Shown: piece by piece, positions 8,351 to 15,406 of the stretch
How positions within the stretch are numbered: position 1 is the first letter of the stretch
Layout: each line of letters opens with the position of its first letter
Assembly: GCA_017938695.1 (NCBI GenBank)
Contig: JAGBBA010000052.1
Location: forward strand, 1-55,121
Length of the DNA stretch: 55,121 nucleotides
Origin: Clostridia bacterium
Lineage (GTDB): Bacteria > Bacillota > Clostridia > Christensenellales > Aristaeellaceae
Reading direction: 5' to 3'
Notes under the pieces: generated by a model
Seen by the model: the letters and a program-made list of their open reading frames with translations, nothing else
The model's database searches: none
What the model was told of the DNA's origin: nothing
Program-made: the position numbers and the translations under genes

Positions 8351-8388
8351 AAAAAAATGGACGGCCCGTGAGGGTCGTCCATTTTTTT
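8351..8388 (-). terminator. terminator of the glycan-use operon
   Basis: Hairpin ATGGACGGCCC / GGGTCGTCCAT (8357-8367 with 8372-8382, one G-U), flanked by A7 and T7, so it works on both strands. It directly follows the GH5 stop codon on the minus strand and can also end read-through from the ABC exporter. Confidence 0.85.
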
Positions 8389-10603
8389 ATTGGTATTGCC
8401 AGTTGCTTAGGGTGAAGGTGATGGTGATGGTTCGGGGCTTGGGGTTGTTGACGAAGGTAATTACCTTGTCAGGGCTAGCGGTTACGTCGGGGGTGATGGA
8501 GCCGTCCCAGGCGTTGATGGGATCGTTGGTGTCCAGCTTGCCGCTGGATTTCAGGGCGGATTTGGGGGCGTGCTCGGTGATGGTCAGAGGCACGCCGTCC
8601 AGCAGGATCTCATCGTAGTGGATGTCGCAGGAAGCCAACACCTTGGTATTGCCGTCCACGTCGTAGATATAGATGGCACCGGTGCCGTTCAAGCTCAGCA
8701 CACCGGCGGCCTTGGCCTCCTTGGTGGAGTCGTTGATGGCGTCATAGGTCAGGGTGTAGGTGCCGTCGCCGGAGACCGCGATGGTGGGGCTGGTTTCGTT
8801 CATGTAGTAGTTGTGGGCAGCGTCGTTATAGTAGACGCCGATGCCCAGGTTCAAGGGGGTAGCTTCGGCCTGGGCGGGTGCTTCCGCTGCGCCGCCGTTG
8901 CCCACGGTGATGGTCAGGCTCTGGGTGCAGCCGCTGGCGGAAACAGCCTTTACCTCGGCCACGCCGTCGGCCACAGCCACCAGCTTGCCCAGGCTGTTCA
9001 CCGTCACCACGCTGGCATCGCTGGAAACGAAGTAGATGCTGTCGGTGTGATCCGCCGGAGCAACCGTCACAGCCAAGTCAGCTGTTTCGCCCACGGCCAG
9101 GCTGGTCTTGGCCAGGCCGAAGGTGATGCTGCTCACGGGCTTCTCCGTTTCAGCCTTGCCCACCACCACCACGATGCTGTCCTGCACGCTGCCGTTGGCG
9201 GAGCGCACCGTTACCTGGGCAGAGCCCTGGGCTTTGCCGTGGAGCACGCCGTCCTTGCTGACGGTCACCACATCCGGGTTGGAGGTGGCGTACAGCAGGG
9301 TGTCCTGGGCGTCCGCAGGCTCTGCGGTGGCCGTGAGAGAAGCATAGGTGCCGCTTGCCAGATTCATCATGGGGGCGGCGATATCCACCTTGGTAAAGGC
9401 TTCCGTGGCCGGAGCGGTGTTGCCCTTGCTGTGCTCGATCTTCACGATATTGCGGCGCAGGTTGCCGGAAACGGGATTGTAATAGCCCCGAAGAATGCCC
9501 TTGATGATATCCGGATACAGCTGCTTTCCGGTACCGCGGTCGAACAGGGAGAAGGTGTAGTCCGGGTCCTGGGCCGGGTCATACCAGCCGATATCCCAGC
9601 ACACGGGTACGATGCCATTCAGCTGGCACATGCGGTTCATGGCCTCGTAGTAGTACACGCGGTTGCCGATGTTATTCTTGTTCACCGCGCCGTACTCGCC
9701 CAGCACCACCGGCACGCCCTTGTCCACAAAGGTGGCCTTGAGCTTTTCCATCAGCTTGCTCAGGTTCAGGGCCTTTTCCTGGTTCCACAGGGTGGCGTTC
9801 ATGTTGGCCTGGATGCCAAAGGAATAGTCATAATCGTGCACCGACAGCATGATGTGCCCCGCCGGGTCACTGGGCAGGGTGAAGGCATACTTCTCGTTCA
9901 GCACGTTCTGGATATTGGTGTAGCGGGGCACCACGCTCAGCCAGCGTTTGGCATTGTTGCCGCCGGTGGCGCGCACCGTATCCACGAAGAGCTGGTTCAG
10001 CATCTCAATGGTGCGGAAATCCTTCTGGTAGCCTGCCTCCGAGGGATCGTCGCCGCAGACCTCGTTCATGGCCTCGAAGATCACATGCTCGTCATAATCC
10101 CGGAAGGTTTCGGCGATCTGCTGCCACACGGCGGCAAACTTGCGCTTCACTTCCTCCAGCTGCTCGCCCTCGTAGGCGATGCGCAGCCAGCCGGTCTGCT
10201 CCGCGCCGTCGTGATGCAGGTTGATGATCACATACATATCCTGCCGCACGGCGTAATCGGCAATGTCCTGCACACGAGAGAGCCAGGCCTCGTCGATCTT
10301 GTAGCCGTTGCTATCGTCGATCATGGTGCCCCAGGTCACCGGCAGGCGCATGGTGGAAAAGCCTGCATCATGCACGGCGTCCACCAGCTTTTGCGTGGTG
10401 ATGGTGGGTTGCCACACGGTTTCCCCGGGGGTAAAGCCGCTGTGGCCGTCCATGGTGTTGCCCAGGTTCCAGCCAGTGCCCATATCGCGGGTGATCTCCT
10501 CCGCCGTCAGGTCGCGGAAGGGCATGGCGTAACCACCTTCCTCCGCCACCGCCGCCAGGGGCAAAAGGCACAGGGCCAGCAGCAGCGCAAACAGTTTTTT
10601 CAT
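8387..10603 (-). CDS. secreted GH5 endoglycanase with two Ig-like domains and a C-terminal module
   Basis: A 738-residue secreted enzyme likely to cut beta-glucan or related plant polysaccharide. Signal peptide 1-20 (cleavage after AVA). The GH5 barrel spans about 28-375, beginning with TGWNLGNTMDG as in GH5_4-type enzymes. H130-H131 are in the active site, E181 (FEAMNEV) is the acid/base and E303 (VLGEYGA) the nucleophile. Two bacterial Ig-like (Big_2) domains follow at about 403-482 and 488-568, then an Ala/Glu linker. The C-terminal module (about 586-738) looks related to the repeats of the protein at 15407-17515. AGGAGG precedes the start. It is the last gene of the operon and lies behind a terminator-like hairpin. 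Confidence 0.9.
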   Translation of the reverse strand: MKKLFALLLALCLLPLAAVAEEGGYAMPFRDLTAEEITRDMGTGWNLGNTMDGHSGFTPGETVWQPTITTQKLVDAVHDAGFSTMRLPVTWGTMIDDSNGYKIDEAWLSRVQDIADYAVRQDMYVIINLHHDGAEQTGWLRIAYEGEQLEEVKRKFAAVWQQIAETFRDYDEHVIFEAMNEVCGDDPSEAGYQKDFRTIEMLNQLFVDTVRATGGNNAKRWLSVVPRYTNIQNVLNEKYAFTLPSDPAGHIMLSVHDYDYSFGIQANMNATLWNQEKALNLSKLMEKLKATFVDKGVPVVLGEYGAVNKNNIGNRVYYYEAMNRMCQLNGIVPVCWDIGWYDPAQDPDYTFSLFDRGTGKQLYPDIIKGILRGYYNPVSGNLRRNIVKIEHSKGNTAPATEAFTKVDIAAPMMNLASGTYASLTATAEPADAQDTLLYATSNPDVVTVSKDGVLHGKAQGSAQVTVRSANGSVQDSIVVVVGKAETEKPVSSITFGLAKTSLAVGETADLAVTVAPADHTDSIYFVSSDASVVTVNSLGKLVAVADGVAEVKAVSASGCTQSLTITVGNGGAAEAPAQAEATPLNLGIGVYYNDAAHNYYMNETSPTIAVSGDGTYTLTYDAINDSTKEAKAAGVLSLNGTGAIYIYDVDGNTKVLASCDIHYDEILLDGVPLTITEHAPKSALKSSGKLDTNDPINAWDGSITPDVTASPDKVITFVNNPKPRTITITFTLSNWQYQ

Positions 10604-10616
10604 AACGCAGCCTCCT

Positions 10617-10647
10617 AAAAAGGGGAAGAGCCCTGCGACCCTTCCCC
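10617..10647 (-). terminator. terminator or attenuator between binding-protein gene and GH5 gene
   Basis: On the minus strand, GGGGAAG..CTTCCCC (10641-10647 with 10622-10628) is followed by five Ts, which run directly into the AGGAGG of the GH5 gene (10611-10616). It should lower GH5 expression relative to the upstream genes. Confidence 0.7.
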
Positions 10648-10662
10648 ATGGTTACGATGATT

Positions 10663-12447
10663 TTACTTGGCCAGAGCTTCCTGCTCCTGCTGCAGCTGCC
10701 ACTTGGTGGCTGCTTCGCCGCGGGACCATTCGATGCACTCGTCGTAGCCGTAGCTGTTGCACTGGCTGCGCATGTTGCGGATGTGCATGTCGAACTCGCC
10801 GTCAGCCTTGGCGTAGATGGCGCGCCAGCTGTTGGTGGTGATGGCCTTGGTCACCTGGCCCCACTTCACTTCCAGGGTGTCGTCGCGCACGGACTCGGAA
10901 TAGGGCAGGTCGGGCATCACGGTGTAGTTGTTCACCTTCTCGAAGTAGGGATCAACCAGGGACACGCCGGACCAGTTGCGCCAGTCTTCCTGGATGGCAT
11001 AGCTGGCAGCAGCCTGCTCGGAAACCCAGGTATCCTTGTTGAAGGCCTCGCCCAGCTTGGAATCGGGAGCCAGCATGTCGCGGGCCAGGGTGGTGTTGTT
11101 GATCTGCAGGCAGCCGTCGTTGAAGTTGCCGGACAGGGTGTAGCTCTTGCTAGTGTAGGGGGACACCCACTCCACGCCGTTCAGGTCGTGCTTGGAGTCC
11201 ATGTTGCAGGTCTTGCCCAGCTCGGTGAAGTACAGGCCGCCGTCCTCGTTGTAATCCCACATCAGACCACGGGGGCCGTACCACATGGTCATGGAGCCTT
11301 CGGGGGTAGCCAGGAAGTCCATGATGGCCAGGCACAGCTCGGGATACTCAGTGTCAGCACCAACGGTCCACACGCGGTTGCCGCCGATGTTGCTGAGGCC
11401 GTACACGATGGGGCAAGCCGCATCGGGCACGCGTGCATACATCATCTTGCCGTCGTTCAGGTGAGCCTCGGTGTTGTACAGCATGGAGGAAGCATAGTTG
11501 AAGATGCCCCAGAACACGCCGCCGTTCTTGACCTTCTGCGCCATTTCGTCATAGGTCTGGGTCATGGAGTTGGGGTCCAGCAGGCCAGCGCGATACAGCT
11601 TGTTGAAGAACTTCAGCATCTCGATGTAGGGGCTGTCGCCGGCCACAGCGGGATCATCCTCAGCCAGGCAGTCGATGTAGTTGCCGGTCTTGGGATCATA
11701 GTGGCCCAGGCCCAGCTCGTCATAGCCGTAGTAGGCGGTGCCCAGGGCCTTGACGTACATCACCATGTTGCCGTCCCAGTCAGGCCACAGGGAGGCAGCG
11801 TAGGTTTCGTTGCCCAGCTCGTCCTTGGGGCAGATTTCCTTCATCTTGACGAACACGTCGTACAGGTCGTTCAGATCCTTGATCTCGGGATAGCCCAGCT
11901 CCTTGTACAGGTCCCAGCGCAGATCCCAGGAGTACATGAAGGACTTGTGGGAGCCTTCCTGCAGAGCCACGTCCATGCCGATGCCGTACACCTTGTCGGT
12001 GCCGGAGATGGCGCGGTTGGAGGACAGGGCAGCACCGTAGTTCTCGAAGATGTAGGGCGCATAGACGGGGCCCAGGTCATCCTCTTCCCAGTCCAGCAGC
12101 AGGCCCTTGTCGATGGCGTTCTTGTAGTCAGCACCGTTGGCGCCCCAGATCACCAGGTCGCCCAGGTTGCCGGAAGCCACGCGGGTCTCGTAGGTGCCGT
12201 CCATATCGGGGATGATGTTGATCTCCACGTTGAACAGGTCCTTGAGCAGAGCTGCACTCCAGCCGGTCTGGATGCCGGAATAGTTGGCCAGCTGGCTGTA
12301 AGCGGTCAGGGTGATGGTTTCATCCTCGAGGGGATAGAACTCATACAGGTCGCTGGTGACCTTGTAGTAGGGCACATCTTCCGCCAGGGCAGAGGCGCAG
12401 CCCAGCAGCATCGACAGTGCCAGCACGAGGGACAGGAACTTCTTCAT
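10663..12447 (-). CDS. extracellular solute-binding protein of a sugar ABC transporter (LipO/LplA type)
   Basis: A 594-residue secreted binding protein that should capture an oligosaccharide and pass it to the two permeases upstream. The N-terminus MKKFLSLVLALSMLLGCAS is a signal sequence. LLGC is a near-lipobox, so it may be a lipoprotein, though cleavage at ALA-ED is also possible. Length and the tryptophan- and aspartate-rich body fit the large LipO-like family. Start 12447 is chosen: AAAGGAG lies 8 bases before it, whereas the upstream ATG at 12465 would put the ribosome site inside the gene. It is separated from the permease genes by 404 bases of hairpin repeats and from GH5 by a terminator. 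No ATPase gene is in the operon; a shared MsmX-like ATPase is usual. Confidence 0.87.
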   Translation of the reverse strand: MKKFLSLVLALSMLLGCASALAEDVPYYKVTSDLYEFYPLEDETITLTAYSQLANYSGIQTGWSAALLKDLFNVEINIIPDMDGTYETRVASGNLGDLVIWGANGADYKNAIDKGLLLDWEEDDLGPVYAPYIFENYGAALSSNRAISGTDKVYGIGMDVALQEGSHKSFMYSWDLRWDLYKELGYPEIKDLNDLYDVFVKMKEICPKDELGNETYAASLWPDWDGNMVMYVKALGTAYYGYDELGLGHYDPKTGNYIDCLAEDDPAVAGDSPYIEMLKFFNKLYRAGLLDPNSMTQTYDEMAQKVKNGGVFWGIFNYASSMLYNTEAHLNDGKMMYARVPDAACPIVYGLSNIGGNRVWTVGADTEYPELCLAIMDFLATPEGSMTMWYGPRGLMWDYNEDGGLYFTELGKTCNMDSKHDLNGVEWVSPYTSKSYTLSGNFNDGCLQINNTTLARDMLAPDSKLGEAFNKDTWVSEQAAASYAIQEDWRNWSGVSLVDPYFEKVNNYTVMPDLPYSESVRDDTLEVKWGQVTKAITTNSWRAIYAKADGEFDMHIRNMRSQCNSYGYDECIEWSRGEAATKWQLQQEQEALAK

Positions 12448-12481
12448 GATGATTTCTCCTTTCAATTATCTATATCGCCGT

Positions 12482-12586
12482 GTCAGGGCTCTGCCCTGAC
12501 AACCTGCTTAAGGGATTGCATCCCTTAAGAATCCTTGCGTCAGGGCTCCGCCCTGACAACCCGCTCAAGGGATTTCATCCCTTGAG
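12482..12586. repeat. array C: four short hairpins
   Basis: The stems are GTCAGGG/CCCTGAC (12482-12500), CTTAAGGGAT/ATCCCTTAAG (12507-12529), GTCAGGG/CCCTGAC (12539-12557) and CTCAAGGGAT/ATCCCTTGAG (12564-12586). The second and fourth units differ by a T-A to C-G swap in both arms, so pairing is kept. Confidence 0.85.
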
Positions 12587-12626
12587 AATCCCTTTCGGGC
12601 TACCCCTGCTTGACACCTGCCATGCA

Positions 12627-12734
12627 GGGGTCCCGCCGCGCAACGGGCGCGACGCGACGCATAACCGCGGCATCTCCGGGCCTGCGCTGTTGCTTTCCCC
12701 GCGTCGCGGCGCATCCTTCATGCGCCGTGACCCC
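12627..12734. repeat. inverted pair of GC-rich palindromic repeats
   Basis: Copy 3 (12627-12660, GGGGTCCCGCCGCG..GACGC) and copy 4 on the other strand (12701-12734, GCGTCGCGGCGC..GTGACCCC) face each other around about 40 bp. No gene is seen in the 404-base gap 12448-12851. Confidence 0.75.
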
Positions 12735-12777
12735 CCCCACTCGAAGACCGCCTTCCCGGCCATCCCCGAATGGGATT

Positions 12778-12851
12778 CTTAAGGGTCGAAGACCCTTAAG
12801 CGGGAGTCCAGAGGGCAGCGCCCTCTGGTGGGGTCCAGGGGCAGAGCCCCT
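12778..12851. repeat. hairpins in reverse orientation before the permease stop
   Basis: CTTAAGGGTC/GACCCTTAAG (12778-12800), CCAGAGGGC/GCCCTCTGG (12808-12828) and AGGGGC/GCCCCT (12837-12851). The linkers read GGGAGTCC, the reverse complement of the GGACTCCC seen in array A, so this block is inverted. Confidence 0.75.
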
Positions 12852-13769
12852 TTAGCCCTTGACGGCACCGAGCATGATGCCTTTGACGAAGTAGCGTTGC
12901 ATGAAGGGGTAGACCAGAAGGATCGGGATGATGGTCACCATGGACACGGTGTACTTGATGACCTTGCTGGAGAGCATGTTCTGGGCAGCCTGGGTGCTGA
13001 GGCCGCCGGAGCCGGACACCAGGGCCGCCAGGTTGGAGGACTGGTTGAGGTACACGTACAGGCGGTGCTGCAGGGTGTACATGTCGGGGCGGTTGCTCAT
13101 CAGCAGCAGGGAATCCTGGAAGGAGTTCCAGTTGCCCACGGCACCGAAAATGGCGATGGTGGCCAGGATCGGCACAGACAGGGGCAGGATGATCTTGGTG
13201 AACACGGTGGGGGTGTTGGCGCCGTCGATGACCGCGGATTCCTCCAGGGAGGCCGGGATGGACTCGATGTAGGTCTTTACCAGAATGATGTTATAGGGTG
13301 CGATCATGCCCGGCAGGATATAGGCCAGGAAGTTGTCCGTCAGGCCCAGCATCAGCATGTTCATGTACCAGGGGATCAGGCCCGCATTGAAGTACATGGT
13401 GATGACCAGCGCGCGGTACCACAGGGAACGCTTCCACATCTTCTGCTTGGTGACCAGATAGCCAGCCCAGGCGGAAACGATCACCATCAGCGCAGTACCG
13501 ATAATGGTGCGCGCCACCGTTACGATGACGGAGGAGCCCAGGTCGGCCACGTCCTTCAGGGCGATGTAGTTATTGAAGTGGATGCCCGTGGGGAAGAAGT
13601 TCACCAGGCCGGAAACCACCTTCTCGTTATCGGAGATGGTGTTGATGAACAGGTAGTAGAACGGGAACACGCACAGGAGCGTGAACAGGCCGAAGAACAG
13701 GTATACGCAGGTATCAAAGACGATATCGCTCGGCTTGCGGGCGATGTGATTGCGGACTTTCTTGCTCAT
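12852..13769 (-). CDS. sugar ABC transporter permease, LplC/MalG type
   Basis: A 305-residue inner-membrane permease with about six transmembrane helices. The cytoplasmic ATPase-docking (EAA) loop reads EESAVIDGANTPTVFTKIIL. It pairs with the permease encoded 15 bases upstream and with the binding protein at 10663-12447 to import an oligosaccharide (CUT1 family). A GAGGG ribosome site precedes the start. The C-terminus MQRYFVKGIMLGAVKG is typical of LplC. Confidence 0.92.
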   Translation of the reverse strand: MSKKVRNHIARKPSDIVFDTCVYLFFGLFTLLCVFPFYYLFINTISDNEKVVSGLVNFFPTGIHFNNYIALKDVADLGSSVIVTVARTIIGTALMVIVSAWAGYLVTKQKMWKRSLWYRALVITMYFNAGLIPWYMNMLMLGLTDNFLAYILPGMIAPYNIILVKTYIESIPASLEESAVIDGANTPTVFTKIILPLSVPILATIAIFGAVGNWNSFQDSLLLMSNRPDMYTLQHRLYVYLNQSSNLAALVSGSGGLSTQAAQNMLSSKVIKYTVSMVTIIPILLVYPFMQRYFVKGIMLGAVKG

Positions 13770-13784
13770 TTCACTCGCCCTCCC

Positions 13785-15251
13785 TTAAATGATGCTCTCG
13801 CCGCGGATGGCCTTCGAAATGCCGTTGGCACCGAAGAGCAGCGTCACGCCGATCAGGGACTTGAACACGCCCACCACCGTGGAGATGGGGATCAGGCCCT
13901 GCTTGATACCGATGTTGTACACATACAGGTCCAGCACTTCGATCACGTCCTTGTTCAGGGCGTTTTCAAACACCAGATACTGATCCATACCGTTGGACAG
14001 GATGCCCGCGATGGACATCAGCAGCATCACGCAATAGGTGGGCACCAGGCCGGGAATGGTGATGTGCCAGATGCACTGGTAGCGGTTGGCGCCGTCCACC
14101 TTGGCGGCCTCGTAGAGCTGCTGGTCGATACCGGCAATGCCCGCGATGTACACGATGGCACTCCAGCCCAGGCCCTTCCAGGTGCCCCACAGGAGCATTT
14201 TGATCCAGGTGCCGTCGGGGTTGGCCAGGTAGTCGGTATTCGCGCCGGTGATCTGCATCACGTTGCGCAGGAAGCTGTTGATGAAACCGTCGGTGGAGAA
14301 GATGGCAAAGGCGATGGCGTACACCAGCACCCAGGAGATGAAGTTGGGGATGGTGGTCAGCGTTTGCACAATGCGCTGGAACTTGGTGGAGCGCACCTCC
14401 GCCAGCAGCACGGCAAAGGCAATGGGGAACCAGCTGGTGATAATGCCCAGGCCGGACATGATCAGCGTGTTCCGCAGAACGCGCACCAGGTCGTTGCGGG
14501 TGGCGGCGTTCTCAAACAGGTAGGTGAACCACTTCAGGCCCACGAACTTGTCGGCCGTCAACGCATCGCCAATCTTGTAATCAAAGAAGGCGAAACGCCA
14601 GCCGTAGATGGGCAGATAGCAGAACACAAAGGCCAGCAGAAGCACGGGCAGCATCATCAGGAAAAGACGGTACTTTTCTTCCATTTCCATCTTCTCCTCC
14701 ACCTGCTTGGGCAGGCGGAGCCACACGATGATGGAGGTGATGAAGATCAGCGCAGCCACCACGGCGAAAATGTAGATGCCGTTGGGGAAGTTGGGCTCGA
14801 TCTTGTCAGCCTTTTCCAGGTTGATGAAGATGTTGTACACATGGTTGATAACCACCAGGCCGCCAGCCATCAGCACCGAGCCGACGGTGGGCATCACGAT
14901 ACCCACGCGCTTCATGCGGTTGTTGCCCAGGGACATGCAGCCGCCGATGGCGCACAGCACCACGCCCGCCAGGATCACCGCTGCACCGGCCATCAGCATG
15001 TGGAAGTGCTGGGGCAGCACCCACTCCATGCGCAGGGGGCGGCCCAGGCTGTTGGTCAGCGTGTCGTAGGAGATGGCGGTGGTGAACAGGGACGCGTTCT
15101 CGTTGATCTTCATGGAGATACGGCCCGGGTTGAACTGCGGCAGGAACACCATCAATCCCAGCAGAAGGATCAACACGCGGTTCAGGCGCAGGATATGGTT
15201 GGGCTTGTGGGCAGCGGTAAGGCGGTTGCCACGGACGGCTGTTGCTTGCAT
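13785..15251 (-). CDS. sugar ABC transporter permease, LplB type, with four-helix N-terminal extension
   Basis: A 488-residue permease, against about 300-320 usual for LplB. The LplB core starts near residue 195 (FLMMLPVLLLAFVFCYLPIY) and contains the EAA loop EAAKVDGANRYQCIWHITIP. The extra N-terminal 190 residues have four likely helices (about 26-40, 85-105, 116-136, 158-178), with an outer-facing stretch of about 45 residues between the first two. I do not recognise this part. Start 15251 is chosen: GAGG sits 7 bases upstream; an in-frame TTG at 15293 lacks a good site. It is the second gene of the operon, after the secreted repeat protein. Confidence 0.85.
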   Translation of the reverse strand: MQATAVRGNRLTAAHKPNHILRLNRVLILLLGLMVFLPQFNPGRISMKINENASLFTTAISYDTLTNSLGRPLRMEWVLPQHFHMLMAGAAVILAGVVLCAIGGCMSLGNNRMKRVGIVMPTVGSVLMAGGLVVINHVYNIFINLEKADKIEPNFPNGIYIFAVVAALIFITSIIVWLRLPKQVEEKMEMEEKYRLFLMMLPVLLLAFVFCYLPIYGWRFAFFDYKIGDALTADKFVGLKWFTYLFENAATRNDLVRVLRNTLIMSGLGIITSWFPIAFAVLLAEVRSTKFQRIVQTLTTIPNFISWVLVYAIAFAIFSTDGFINSFLRNVMQITGANTDYLANPDGTWIKMLLWGTWKGLGWSAIVYIAGIAGIDQQLYEAAKVDGANRYQCIWHITIPGLVPTYCVMLLMSIAGILSNGMDQYLVFENALNKDVIEVLDLYVYNIGIKQGLIPISTVVGVFKSLIGVTLLFGANGISKAIRGESII

Positions 15252-15360
15252 GCTGCTACCTCGCTTTCTGCTTCGTTTGGCCCCGTTTGCCAATTCAACT
15301 CTTTAACGTCCCGGAAGGGCGCTAAAGAGCAGAATCGGCCATGAGGCAAAATATATCCAC

Positions 15361-15392
15361 GGCGCGCTCCCGCCCGAAGACGGGAGCGCGCC
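15361..15392 (-). other. intercistronic hairpin
   Basis: 12-bp perfect GC-rich stem GGCGCGCTCCCG / CGGGAGCGCGCC with an 8-base loop, between the first and second genes of the operon. No T tract follows on the minus strand, so it probably protects the upstream mRNA end or marks a processing site. Confidence 0.65.
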
Positions 15393-15406
15393 GGGAAAGG
15401 TTTACA

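Noticed and set aside
12480-12855. Frames of 62-100 residues on both strands between permease and binding-protein genes
   Set aside because: They read palindromic repeats (LRPDNPLKGFHPL) and have no ribosome sites.
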